A DNA stretch of 64,000 nt from JAVDCA01 sp035764045 (GTDB lineage Bacteria; Pseudomonadota; Alphaproteobacteria; Rhizobiales; Xanthobacteraceae): NCBI GenBank assembly GCA_035764045.1, contig DASTZX010000453.1, positions 15,816 to 79,815 on the forward strand. The letters are read 5' to 3'. Under the pieces are notes generated by a model. It saw only the letters and a list, made by a program, of their open reading frames with translations, ran no database searches and was not told the DNA's origin. Positions 7,905-16,166 of the stretch are shown one piece after another. Made by a program: the position numbers and the translations under genes. Positions within the stretch are counted from its first letter, which is position 1. Each line of letters starts with the position of its first letter.

Positions 7905-9164
7905 ATGAGCCAAGACCTCCCCAAGCCCGATTACGCGCGCAACATGCGCCTCATCGGCTATTCCGATCAGGGCGGCCGGCCGGATGGCGTGCAGATCATG
8001 GTGGAGCGCGGCTTCGCCTATATCGGCCACATGTTCTCCAAGGGCTTCAGCATCGTCGACGTACGCGACCCGCGCGCGCCCAAGCCGGCCGGGTACATCG
8101 CGGCGCCGCCCGGGACCTGGAACATCCATCTCCAGGTCCACGGCGATCTCCTGCTCGTCATCAACGCCAAGGACATGTTCGCGGAAGCGGCGTTCGCCGA
8201 TGAACGGGCCTATTACCGCAGTCAGGTCGGGACCGTGGTCGGCACGGCGGATGCAAGCGTTGCGGGGCGCGACTGGACGGCCGGTCTCGCGGTCTATGAC
8301 ATCTCGACCCCGGACTCGCCGCGCCCGATCGGCTTCATGCCGGTCGATGGAGGCGGCATTCATCGTATTTGGTACACCGGCGGACGCTGGGCGTATGCGT
8401 CGGCGTTGCTCGACGGCTTCACCGACTACATTTTCATCACCATCGATATGTCGGATCCGACGCATCCCCGCGAGGCTGGTCGCTATTGGCTCCCCGGCAT
8501 GCATCAGGCAGGCGGCGAGACGCCGTCGTGGGCGGCGACCCGCCGCTACGGCCTGCATCATGCCATCGTCCACGGCGATACGGCCTATGGGGCCTGGCGC
8601 GACGCCGGCCTCGTGATGATCGACGTGAAAGACCGCTCAGCCCCGAAGCTGATCACCCACCGCAATTGGTCGCCGCCATTCGGGGGCGGAACGCACAACT
8701 GCCTGCCTTTGCCCGATCGCGATCTGCTCGTGGTGCTCGATGAGGCCGTCCTCGATCATCAGGAGGACGGACTGAAGTTGATCTGGCTGTTCGATATCCG
8801 CGCGCCCGAAAATCCGGTCAGCATCGCGACATGCCCCACGCCCACGGAGGCCGATTACAAGGCCAAGGGCGCGCATTTCGGTCCGCATAATCTGCACGAG
8901 AATCGGCCCGGCAGCCTGGTGAGCTCGGAGCTGATCTTCACGACCTACCAGAACGCCGGCGTGCGGGTGTTCGATATCGGCGACCCTTACCGGCCGGTCG
9001 AAGTCGGCGCTCTGGTCCCGCCCGCGCCGCGCCGGCTCGTCGACCATCGGCCGAACCGCGCCTGCGTCATTCAGTCCACCGACGTGTTCGTCGACCGCGA
9101 CGGCATTATCTATTGCACCGATTACAATGCCGGGCTTTACATCATGGAATACCTTGGCGGATGA
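7905..9164 (+). CDS. LVIVD-repeat beta-propeller protein
   Basis: The 419 residues lack a signal peptide and contain repeated blade units of the LVIVD type: FSIVDVRDPRAPKPAGY, LAVYDISTPDSPRPIGF, ITIDMSDPTHPREAG, LVMIDVKDRSAPKLI, WLFDIRAPENPVSI and VRVFDIGDPYRPVEVG. Histidines cluster in HNCLPLP, FGPHNLHENRPG and LHHAIVHG and could bind a metal. LVIVD proteins are thought to be surface or scaffold propellers; no enzymatic role is established. GAGAGG six bases before ATG 7905 fixes the start. It precedes the ABC-transporter binding protein by 69 bases and may belong to that operon. Confidence 0.8.
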   Translation: MSQDLPKPDYARNMRLIGYSDQGGRPDGVQIMVERGFAYIGHMFSKGFSIVDVRDPRAPKPAGYIAAPPGTWNIHLQVHGDLLLVINAKDMFAEAAFADERAYYRSQVGTVVGTADASVAGRDWTAGLAVYDISTPDSPRPIGFMPVDGGGIHRIWYTGGRWAYASALLDGFTDYIFITIDMSDPTHPREAGRYWLPGMHQAGGETPSWAATRRYGLHHAIVHGDTAYGAWRDAGLVMIDVKDRSAPKLITHRNWSPPFGGGTHNCLPLPDRDLLVVLDEAVLDHQEDGLKLIWLFDIRAPENPVSIATCPTPTEADYKAKGAHFGPHNLHENRPGSLVSSELIFTTYQNAGVRVFDIGDPYRPVEVGALVPPAPRRLVDHRPNRACVIQSTDVFVDRDGIIYCTDYNAGLYIMEYLGG

Positions 9165-9233
9165 TGGGTTTTCGCCCCGCCGCGGGGACGCACCGAGAAA
9201 TGCCCCTGAGCGGGCAAGAAGGAGGAGTTGCTC

Positions 9234-10481
9234 ATGTCGATCAAGCTTAACCGCCGCAAATTCCTGGCCGGCACAGCAGCCGGGACCGCGGCGGCAACCA
9301 TCGGCATGCCGGCAATCGCGCAGGGAGCGCCGTTCAAGATCGGGCTGCTCACCGTCAAGACCGGGCCTCTCGCCCAGGGCGGCATCCAGATGGAGCAGGG
9401 CATCTCCGTCTTGCTCAAGCAGAAGAACAATACGCTCGCGGGCCGCAAGATCGAGTTCATATCCGCCGATACGGGCGGCAATCCGGCCGGCGCCAAGACC
9501 AAGGCGCAGGAGCTCATCGAGCGCGACAAGGTCAATGTCATCCTCGGACCGCTCGCGGCATTCGAGCTGCTCGCCATAACGGACTATGTGCGCGACAACG
9601 CGACGCCGCTGATCAGCCTCGCGGCTGCCGAGGATGTGACCCAGCGCAAGGCCAATCCGTTCGTCATCCGCCCGTCGGCCACCTCGGCGCAATGCATGCA
9701 CCCGCTGGGCGACTATGCCGCCAAGGATCTCAAGTACAAGCGGGCCGTCACGATCTCGGAGGATTTCGCCTTCGGCTACGAGCAGATGGCCGGCTTCCAG
9801 CGCGTGTTCGAGGACGACGGCGGCAAGGTGATCAAGAAGCTGTGGCCGCCGCTGGTCACGCCCGACTACACGCCTTACATCGCGCAGATCGGGACCCCCG
9901 ACTGCGTGGTCAATGGATTTGCCGGATCCAATCCGGTGAAATTCATGCGCGCCTACCAGGATCTCGGCCTCAAGGCGAAGATCCCGCTGCTCGCCGGCTG
10001 GACCGCGATGGATGACGCGCTGCTCAAGAGCCTCGGCGACGAGGCGGTCGGAGTGATCTCGGCGCATTGGTACTCGGCCGACGGTCAGTCCGCGAGCAAC
10101 AAGCGCTTCGTTGCCGACATGCAGAAGGACTACGGTGTTCTGCCCGGCGGCTACTCGGCCGGCATGTATATCGCCGGCCAGTGCGTCGAGGCGGCGATCC
10201 AGAAGCTCGGCGCCAAGGCCGACGATCGCAAGGCCTTCGCGGAGGCGCTTCATCACGTGTCGCTGACCGACACGCCGCGCGGGCAGGTCCAGTTCGATCA
10301 CCTCGGCAACGTCGTCGGCGACGTGTTCATCCGCAAGTGCGAGCGCAAGAACGGCAAGCTCGTCAATACGATCATCAAGACCTACCCGAAGGTGAGCCAG
10401 TTCTGGACCTACGACGAGAAGGCGTTTCTTGCCAATCCGGTCTATTCCCGTGACTATCCGCCCGCCAAGAACCTGCAGTGA
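9234..10481 (+). CDS. Liv-type ABC transporter substrate-binding protein, Tat-exported
   Basis: The 415-residue protein starts with a twin-arginine-like leader (NRRKFLAGTAAGTAAATIG), followed by the type I periplasmic-binding fold of the branched-chain amino acid family: FKIGLLTVKTGPLAQGG, IEFISADTGGNPAGAKTKAQELI and KRAVTISEDFAFGYEQMAGF. It should deliver its ligand to the permease and ATPase encoded just downstream. A strong AAGGAGGAG precedes ATG 9234. The neighbouring PQQ genes suggest a ligand such as an organic acid or aromatic compound rather than leucine, but that is inference. Confidence 0.9.
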   Translation: MSIKLNRRKFLAGTAAGTAAATIGMPAIAQGAPFKIGLLTVKTGPLAQGGIQMEQGISVLLKQKNNTLAGRKIEFISADTGGNPAGAKTKAQELIERDKVNVILGPLAAFELLAITDYVRDNATPLISLAAAEDVTQRKANPFVIRPSATSAQCMHPLGDYAAKDLKYKRAVTISEDFAFGYEQMAGFQRVFEDDGGKVIKKLWPPLVTPDYTPYIAQIGTPDCVVNGFAGSNPVKFMRAYQDLGLKAKIPLLAGWTAMDDALLKSLGDEAVGVISAHWYSADGQSASNKRFVADMQKDYGVLPGGYSAGMYIAGQCVEAAIQKLGAKADDRKAFAEALHHVSLTDTPRGQVQFDHLGNVVGDVFIRKCERKNGKLVNTIIKTYPKVSQFWTYDEKAFLANPVYSRDYPPAKNLQ

Positions 10482-10585
10482 GCCCGCGATGACGGGCTGA
10501 CGGCGCGGGTTCGAGGCCGGGACGGAACGTATTGCGGCGAAGCGTATTTCGGTTGGCCGTAGAAGCATGCGAGATCATCGACTTT

Positions 10586-10618
10586 GGACCGCGTTCCGAC
10601 CGTGTCGGAACGCGGTCC
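10586..10618. terminator. Perfect 15-bp hairpin between binding-protein and permease genes
   Basis: The arms at 10586-10600 and 10604-10618 are exact inverted repeats (GGACCGCGTTCCGAC and its complement) around a CGT loop. No T-run follows. In ABC operons a hairpin at this place commonly protects the binding-protein transcript or partly stops transcription, giving more binding protein than permease. That role is inferred. Confidence 0.6.
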
Positions 10619-10649
10619 ATGCGCGCCGGGCGGCGCGAGGACGGCTGAC

Positions 10650-11510
10650 ATGAATCAGTGGTTCATCCTGGCGGTGAACAGCATCGCCCTCGGAGGCTTG
10701 CTGTTCCTGCTCTCGGCGGGCTTTTCGCTCATCTTCGGCCTGATGCGCATCCCCAACCTGATGCATGGTTCCTTCTTCATGCTCGGGGCGTATTTCGGCG
10801 TCAGCATTCTCGACAGCGGCTACAATTTCTGGCTCGCCGCCCTGCTGAGCGGGGCCGCAATGGCCGTCATCGGCGCCTTCATCGAGCGCTTTCTGCTCCG
10901 TCGCCTGGCCGGGCAGGAGCTCGCCCAGGTTCTCCTCACGCTCGGGCTGTCCTTTGTCGTCGCCGACGTCTGCCTGATGGTCTGGACCGGCGATCCGGTT
11001 CAGCCCGCGACGCCCGCGCACCTCGCCGGTGCACTGCAAGTCGCCGGCTTGTTCTTTCCACTCTATCGGGTCGCCGTCATCGTCATTGCGGTGGTCGTCG
11101 CCATCGCGCTCTGGCTCATGGTCGATTGGACGCGCCTTGGCGCGATGATCCGCGCCGGAGTCGACGACGCCCCGATCGCCCGCGTGGTCGGCATCAAGGT
11201 CTCGCAGCTGTTCACCCTCATTTTCGCGCTCGGCGCCGGGGTTGCGGCATTCGGCGGCGTGATCGGCGCGCCGATTCTCTCGGTCTATCCGGGCCTCGAT
11301 GGCGAGATGCTCCCGCTTGCGCTCATCGTGGTGATCCTGGGCGGCACCGGCAGCCTGCTCGGCGCGCTGGTCGGCAGCTTCATTATCGGCCTGATCTACA
11401 ATTTCGGCCAGGCGATGCTGCCCGATCTCGCCTACGTCATCCTGTTCTTGCCGATGGTCGCCGTGTTGGTGCTGCGTCCGCAGGGCCTGTTCGGCAAGGT
11501 CGTCCCATGA
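10650..11510 (+). CDS. livH: Liv-type ABC transporter permease (LivH family)
   Basis: The 286-residue inner-membrane protein has about eight hydrophobic segments and the LivH landmarks FSLIFGLMRIPNLMHGSFFMLGAY near the N terminus and LGAMIRAGVDDAPIARVVGI near residue 165, the loop that meets the ATPase. A longer frame exists, but the homologous region starts at MNQWF, and GAGG lies nine bases before ATG 10650. Its TGA overlaps the next gene's ATG. It forms one half of the translocation pore with the downstream LivM-type subunit. Confidence 0.92.
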   Translation: MNQWFILAVNSIALGGLLFLLSAGFSLIFGLMRIPNLMHGSFFMLGAYFGVSILDSGYNFWLAALLSGAAMAVIGAFIERFLLRRLAGQELAQVLLTLGLSFVVADVCLMVWTGDPVQPATPAHLAGALQVAGLFFPLYRVAVIVIAVVVAIALWLMVDWTRLGAMIRAGVDDAPIARVVGIKVSQLFTLIFALGAGVAAFGGVIGAPILSVYPGLDGEMLPLALIVVILGGTGSLLGALVGSFIIGLIYNFGQAMLPDLAYVILFLPMVAVLVLRPQGLFGKVVP

Positions 11511-12499
11511 CGGCGATTGCGCTGCAGCGCGCCGGGATCGTCCTCGGGATCCTGCTGCTGGCGACGTTGCCGTATTGGGTCGGCAACGCCTATTACATCA
11601 ATGTCGCGAGCCAGATCCTGCTGTTCGCGGTGCTGGCGCTCGCGCTCAACATCCTCGTCGGCTATGGCGGCCTCGTGTCGCTCGGGCACGCGGGCCTGTT
11701 CGCGATCGCGGGTTATACGGCGGCGCTCATGCTGGAAAACGGCTATGGGCATCTCGCCGCCGACCTTTCGGCGCTGGTGGTCGCTGTCTTCGCGGCGGCC
11801 GTGTTCGGCGTGCTGGCGCTGCGGACGACCGGCATCGGCTTTCTGATGATCACGCTGGCGCTGGGCCAGATCGTGTGGGGCGTCGCCTATCGCTGGCAGA
11901 GCCTCACGCACGGCGACAACGGCGTCAACGTGTCGTCCCGCCCGGCGCCGTTCGGCATCAGCCTCGCGGCCCCGGAATCCTTCTATTTCGCCACGCTCAT
12001 CGTCTTTCTCATCGCCATCGCCGCGATGGCTCTGTTCGTGCGTTCGCCCTTCGGTGCGAGCCTGCGCGGCACGCGCGACCAGGCGCGGCGGATGAACGCG
12101 CTCGGCTATAATGTCTGGCTGATCCGCTTTCTCGCGTTTCTGGTCTCCGGCTTCTGGACCGGTGTCGCGGGTCTCCTCTTCATCTACTACAACGGCTTCA
12201 TCAGCCCGCAGGTCGCCGCATTGCAGACCTCCGCCGAGGCGCTGCTGATGGTGATCTCCGGCGGCACCGCGACGCTGCTGGGCCCGATCGCCGGCGCCGC
12301 CATCGTGGTCATCATGAAGAACGTGGTGAGCGCCTATGTGGAGCGCTGGAACATGGCGCTCGGCATCATCTTCGTCCTCATCATCACCTTCATGCCCGAG
12401 GGGCTGGTGCCCGGCTCGGTGCGTCTCGCCAAGCTGGGCTGGCAGGCCTGGCGCAAGACCGGCACGAGGGCCGGGCCGGCCCAGGAGACGGCGTCGTGA
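11507..12499 (+). CDS. livM: Liv-type ABC transporter permease (LivM family)
   Basis: The 330-residue membrane protein carries the LivM signatures NILVGYGGLVSLGHAGLFA and FGASLRGTRDQARRMNALGYN (cytoplasmic coupling loop), with about nine to ten hydrophobic segments. The ATG overlaps the livH stop (ATGA at 11507-11510), implying translational coupling. The C-terminal 25 residues are polar and rich in Ala, Arg and Gly. It pairs with the LivH subunit and the two ATPases that follow to form a complete importer. Confidence 0.92.
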   Translation: MTAIALQRAGIVLGILLLATLPYWVGNAYYINVASQILLFAVLALALNILVGYGGLVSLGHAGLFAIAGYTAALMLENGYGHLAADLSALVVAVFAAAVFGVLALRTTGIGFLMITLALGQIVWGVAYRWQSLTHGDNGVNVSSRPAPFGISLAAPESFYFATLIVFLIAIAAMALFVRSPFGASLRGTRDQARRMNALGYNVWLIRFLAFLVSGFWTGVAGLLFIYYNGFISPQVAALQTSAEALLMVISGGTATLLGPIAGAAIVVIMKNVVSAYVERWNMALGIIFVLIITFMPEGLVPGSVRLAKLGWQAWRKTGTRAGPAQETAS

Positions 12500-13269
12500 G
12501 TGCATCGGCCGCAACGCAAGCCCCGGCGTCCACGACGGCACTCGGCGTCAAGCGCCTGTGCAAGGCCTTCGGCGGCCTGCGCGTCACATGCGACGTGACG
12601 CTCGATGTCGCGCCGGGCGAGCGGCGGCTGATCATCGGGCCGAACGGCGCCGGCAAGACGACCCTGTTCAACCTGATCACCGGCGAGGTGGGGGCGGATT
12701 CCGGCGCCGTGATTCTCAACGGCGAGGACGTCACCCGGATCCCGAGCCGAAGGCGCGCGCATCTGGGGCTCGCCCGCACCTATCAGATCATCACCTTGTT
12801 TCCGCGCGACACCATCCTGCGCAACGTCACGCTCGCCCTGCTCGGCCTGTCCAAGCTGCGGTGGGACCCGTTCATCTCGCTCGATCGCCAGCATCATCTC
12901 AACGACGCGGCGCGCGCCGCCCTCGCACGCGTCGGGCTCGATCATCTCGCCGAGCGACCTCTGGCGCAGACCTCCTATGGCGAGCGTCGCCGGGTCGAGA
13001 TCGCGATGGCGCTTGCGCAGAACCCGAAGGTTCTGCTGCTCGACGAGCCGTTCGCCGGGCTCTCCATCGACGAGCGACGCGACGTGCAGAAGCTCCTGCT
13101 CGCGATCCCGCGCGAGGTCACGATCGTGATGATCGAGCACGACATGGACGTGGCGCTGGAATTCGCCGAGCGCATCACGCTCCTGCATTTCGGCGAGGTG
13201 ATCGTCGAAGGAACGCGCGCCGAGGTGGTGGCCGACCCACGCACCAGGGAGGTCTACCTTGGCCACTAG
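12496..13269 (+). CDS. livG: Liv-type ABC transporter ATP-binding protein (LivG family)
   Basis: The 257-residue ATPase has a Walker A GPNGAGKT near residue 50, a Walker B VLLLDEP near 177 followed by FAGLS, and a switch His in MIEHDMD. The signature region reads TSYGERRRVEIAMAL, in which LSGGQ is replaced by SYGER, a form common in LivG proteins. A non-cleaved Ala/Thr-rich N-terminal stretch of about 15 residues precedes the domain. The GTG start overlaps the livM stop as GTGA. It works in the cytoplasm as a dimer partner of LivF. Confidence 0.93.
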   Translation: MSASAATQAPASTTALGVKRLCKAFGGLRVTCDVTLDVAPGERRLIIGPNGAGKTTLFNLITGEVGADSGAVILNGEDVTRIPSRRRAHLGLARTYQIITLFPRDTILRNVTLALLGLSKLRWDPFISLDRQHHLNDAARAALARVGLDHLAERPLAQTSYGERRRVEIAMALAQNPKVLLLDEPFAGLSIDERRDVQKLLLAIPREVTIVMIEHDMDVALEFAERITLLHFGEVIVEGTRAEVVADPRTREVYLGH

Positions 13270-13990
13270 TGCGGCGAAACGCGCGCTCAGCCTCGCGGAG
13301 GTCGACGCCTTCTACGGCGACAGCCATGTGCTCGAGAAGGTCTCGTTCGCGGCCGGGGAGGGGCGCCTGCTCGGGCTGCTCGGCCGCAATGGCGCCGGTA
13401 AGACGACCTGCATGAACGTGACGGTCGGCCTGTTGCCGGCCCGCCGCGGGAGGGTTGAGGTGTTCGGCCGGGCGGTGACCAAGTTGGCGCCGGAGCAGAT
13501 CGCCGCCCAGGGTGTGGCGCTGGTGCCGCAGGGCCGGCGCATCTTCAAGAGCCTCACGGTACGCGAGAACCTCATCGTTGCCGCGCGCAAGCCCACCCAT
13601 GGCGGTCCGGCCGCCTGGACGCTCGACACGGTCTTTCGCATGTTTCCGCGCCTCTCCGAGCGGCGCTCCCAGATGGCGGCGCATCTCTCCGGCGGCGAGC
13701 AGCAGATGCTGGCGATCGGGCGCGCCCTCATGGCCAATCCGCGCCTCCTGTTGATGGATGAGCCCTCCGAAGGTCTCGCCCCGCAGATCGTCGCCGAGGT
13801 CATGGCGACCATCCGCAAGCTCAAGGAAAGCGGGCTCTCGATCGTGCTCGTGGAGCAGAATCCAAACCTGGTCTTCGACATCGCGGACGACGTGGTCATC
13901 CTCAACAGCGGCCGGGTGGCCGTGGTCGAGCCGGCGGGGAGGCTCAAGGACGGGGCGGTCGACCTGCGCCAGCACCTCGGGGTCTTCTGA
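13259..13990 (+). CDS. livF: Liv-type ABC transporter ATP-binding protein (LivF family)
   Basis: The 243-residue ATPase shows Walker A GRNGAGKT near residue 43, a Q-loop PQGRRIF, signature LSGGEQQMLAIGRAL, Walker B LLLMDEPSEGLAP and the switch segment VEQN. The TTG start at 13259 lies inside the end of livG (11-base overlap) and has GGGAGG six bases upstream. It completes the five-component importer. The next gene is pqqA 138 bases downstream, so read-through into the PQQ operon is possible. Confidence 0.93.
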   Translation: MATSAAKRALSLAEVDAFYGDSHVLEKVSFAAGEGRLLGLLGRNGAGKTTCMNVTVGLLPARRGRVEVFGRAVTKLAPEQIAAQGVALVPQGRRIFKSLTVRENLIVAARKPTHGGPAAWTLDTVFRMFPRLSERRSQMAAHLSGGEQQMLAIGRALMANPRLLLMDEPSEGLAPQIVAEVMATIRKLKESGLSIVLVEQNPNLVFDIADDVVILNSGRVAVVEPAGRLKDGAVDLRQHLGVF

Positions 13991-14128
13991 AGGCTCGCCC
14001 GGCTCGGCTCTGCCATGCGGGAACTTAGGTTGCGCGGGCGGGTTCCCCGGTTTAGAGTGCCTCTGCGGCTGGTCGGCTGGAATCAGGCCGAGGCGCGCAA
14101 GCAAGACGCTTGGTGGAGGAACGTGACC

Positions 14129-14206
14129 ATGGCTTGGACGACCCCGACCCTCGTCGAAATCTGCATCGGCCTGGAAATCAACGGCTATCTGCCGGCCGAA
14201 ATCTGA
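14129..14206 (+). CDS. pqqA: PQQ precursor peptide PqqA
   Basis: This 25-residue ORF encodes the ribosomal precursor of pyrroloquinoline quinone. The residues that are cross-linked to make PQQ are visible as Glu16 and Tyr20 in GLEINGYL, with the family's three-residue spacing. GGAGGAACGTGACC precedes ATG 14129. A longer frame could start at 14015 but has no ribosome site and adds residues not found in PqqA. The peptide is modified by PqqE with PqqD. It stands first in pqqABCDE. Confidence 0.95.
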   Translation: MAWTTPTLVEICIGLEINGYLPAEI

Positions 14207-14238
14207 TTCCCCCAAACTCCTGAGACCCGGCCCCCTCG

Positions 14239-15144
14239 ATGGGGCGGCTGACCGCCATCGTCCTCGGTGCTGCGGCCGGTGGCGGATTCCCGCAATGGAA
14301 TTGCCGGTGTCCGGTGTGCCGTCTGGCCTGGGACGGCGATGAGCGCGTCAAGCGCAGCACGCAGGCAAGCCTCGCGGTCACGACCGGCGGGGGAGAGTTT
14401 ATCCTTCTCAATGCATCGCCCGACCTGCGCGAGCAGATCGCCGCTACACCGGCGCTGCAGCCGCATGGCGGCATTCGCGGCAGCCCGATCGCGGCTGTCC
14501 TGCTGACCGGCGCCGAGATCGATCAGGCCGCGGGACTGCTGGCCCTGCGCGAGCGCCATCCTTTCGGGCTCTTTGCGACCGAGCAGACGCTGCAGACCGT
14601 CGCGGCCAATCCCATGTTCGGGGTGCTCGCGCCGGATCTGGTGCAGACCAAGGGCTGCGCCATCGGCGCCCCGATCGCCCTCGGCGATGAGCTGCGGGCC
14701 GAACTGTTCATGGTGCCCGGCAAGGCGCCGCTCTATCTCGAAGGCAGGGATCCGGCGCTCGCTGCCGAGACCGAAGGCAATGTCGGGGTCGAGCTGACCT
14801 GTGGGGCCCGTCGGCTGGCCTATGTGCCGGGCTGCGCCGCCGTGACGCCGGCGATCATGCAGCGGCTCGCGCGCGCGGATGTGCTGCTGTTCGACGGCAC
14901 CCTCTTCACGGACGACGAGATGATTGCGAGCGGGACCGGGGCCAAGACCGGCCGCCGCATGGGCCATATGCCGATCGACGGCGACGGCGGCTCGCTCGCG
15001 GCGCTTGCCGGATTGCCGGGCCGTCGGATCTACATCCATATCAACAATACCAATCCGATCCGGATCGCCGGCTCGCCCGAGCGGCGCAAGGTCGAGGCCG
15101 CGGGCTGGGAGATCGCCCAGGACGGGCTTAAGATCGAGCTATGA
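14239..15144 (+). CDS. pqqB: PQQ biosynthesis protein PqqB
   Basis: PqqB is a metallo-beta-lactamase-fold protein that acts between peptide cross-linking and the final PqqC step; it is reported to hydroxylate a tyrosine-derived intermediate. The 301 residues show the family start IVLGAAAGGGFPQWNCRCPVC with its paired cysteines, NASPDLREQI, and MGHMPIDGDGG and YIHINNTNP near the C terminus, where histidines bind metal. The start ATG is 32 bases after pqqA, and the stop overlaps the pqqC start as ATGA. Confidence 0.97.
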   Translation: MGRLTAIVLGAAAGGGFPQWNCRCPVCRLAWDGDERVKRSTQASLAVTTGGGEFILLNASPDLREQIAATPALQPHGGIRGSPIAAVLLTGAEIDQAAGLLALRERHPFGLFATEQTLQTVAANPMFGVLAPDLVQTKGCAIGAPIALGDELRAELFMVPGKAPLYLEGRDPALAAETEGNVGVELTCGARRLAYVPGCAAVTPAIMQRLARADVLLFDGTLFTDDEMIASGTGAKTGRRMGHMPIDGDGGSLAALAGLPGRRIYIHINNTNPIRIAGSPERRKVEAAGWEIAQDGLKIEL

Positions 15145-15869
15145 AGCTCATGTCACCCGAAGAGCTCGAGGCCGCGCTGCGCGACATCGGCGCGCGGCGT
15201 TACCACCGGCTGCATCCCTTCCATCACCTGCTGCACGGCGGCCGGTGCAGCAAGGGCCAGGTCCAGGCCTGGGCGCTCAACCGCTATTACTACCAGGCCA
15301 TGATCCCGGTGAAGGACGCGGCCCTGATCGCGCGCTGCACCGACAGCGACCTCCGCCGTGAATGGCGCCGCCGTCTCGTCGATCACGACGGAGCCCAGAC
15401 CGACGACGGCGGAATCGCGCGTTGGCTCAGGCTGACCGACGGGCTCGGCCTCGACCGCGACTATGTGACATCGCTGGCCGGCATCCTTCCGGCCACGCGC
15501 TTCGCGGTCGAGGCCTATGTGCACTTCGTCGCCGAGAAGACGCTGCTCGAAGCCATCGCCTCTTCGCTCACCGAGCTGTTTTCGCCGCTGATCATCAGCG
15601 AGCGCCTGGACGGCATGCTGCGCAGCTACCAATTCGTCACGCCCGAGACGCTCGCCTATTTCACGGCGCGACCGCCGCAGGCGCGGCAGGACTCCGACTT
15701 CGCGCTCGCCTATGTGAAGCACGACGCCAAGACGCCGGAGCAGCAGCAGCAGGTGCTTGCCGCGCTCGAATTCAAATGCGGCGTGCTGTGGGCGATGCTC
15801 GACGCGCTCTATCTCGCCTATGTGGACCCGAAGATGCCGCCGCCCGGCGCCTTCGTGCCGAAGGACTAG
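15141..15869 (+). CDS. pqqC: Pyrroloquinoline-quinone synthase PqqC
   Basis: PqqC is the cofactor-free oxidase that closes the ring and performs the final eight-electron oxidation to PQQ. The 242-residue all-helical protein contains YHRLHPFHHLLHGGRCSKGQVQAWALNRYYYQ split over residues 21-53 and RRLVDHDG, which hold the active-site His, Arg and Tyr residues of the family. It overlaps pqqB by four bases and ends three bases before pqqD. Confidence 0.97.
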   Translation: MKLMSPEELEAALRDIGARRYHRLHPFHHLLHGGRCSKGQVQAWALNRYYYQAMIPVKDAALIARCTDSDLRREWRRRLVDHDGAQTDDGGIARWLRLTDGLGLDRDYVTSLAGILPATRFAVEAYVHFVAEKTLLEAIASSLTELFSPLIISERLDGMLRSYQFVTPETLAYFTARPPQARQDSDFALAYVKHDAKTPEQQQQVLAALEFKCGVLWAMLDALYLAYVDPKMPPPGAFVPKD

Positions 15870-15872
15870 CGC

Positions 15873-16163
15873 ATGACCGATCCGGCCTCCGGCATCAGCG
15901 CCGATACGCGCCCGCGGCTGCCGCGCGGCGTGCGCCTCGTCCACAACGAGGCGCAGGGCGGCTGGGTGCTGCTCGCGCCCGAGCGCGTGTTCAAGGCCGA
16001 CGCCATCGCGGCGGAGATCGTCAAGCGCTGCACCGGCGAGGCGACCTTCGCGGAGATCGTCGACGATCTGGCGAGGACCTATGCGGCGCCGCGGGAGCGG
16101 ATCGCGGCCGACGCGGGGGCGCTGCTGCGCTCGCTCTCCGACAAGAAGCTCCTGGAGCTGTGA
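15873..16163 (+). CDS. pqqD: PqqA-binding chaperone PqqD
   Basis: This 96-residue protein is the peptide-binding RiPP recognition element that presents PqqA to PqqE. It has the family sequence PRGVRLVHNEAQGGWVLLAPERVFKAD followed by a helical C-terminal region with EIVDDLARTYAAP. It is separate from PqqC and PqqE here, whereas some genomes fuse it to one of them. Spacing to both neighbours is three bases, so the operon is tightly coupled. Confidence 0.95.
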   Translation: MTDPASGISADTRPRLPRGVRLVHNEAQGGWVLLAPERVFKADAIAAEIVKRCTGEATFAEIVDDLARTYAAPRERIAADAGALLRSLSDKKLLEL

Positions 16164-16166
16164 GCG

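Noticed and set aside
8637..10568. Long open frame (643 codons) on the minus strand opposite the LVIVD and binding-protein genes
   Set aside because: Its translation is Arg/Asp/Leu-rich without recognisable motifs, while the plus strand has two well-supported genes. Long antisense frames are expected at this GC content.
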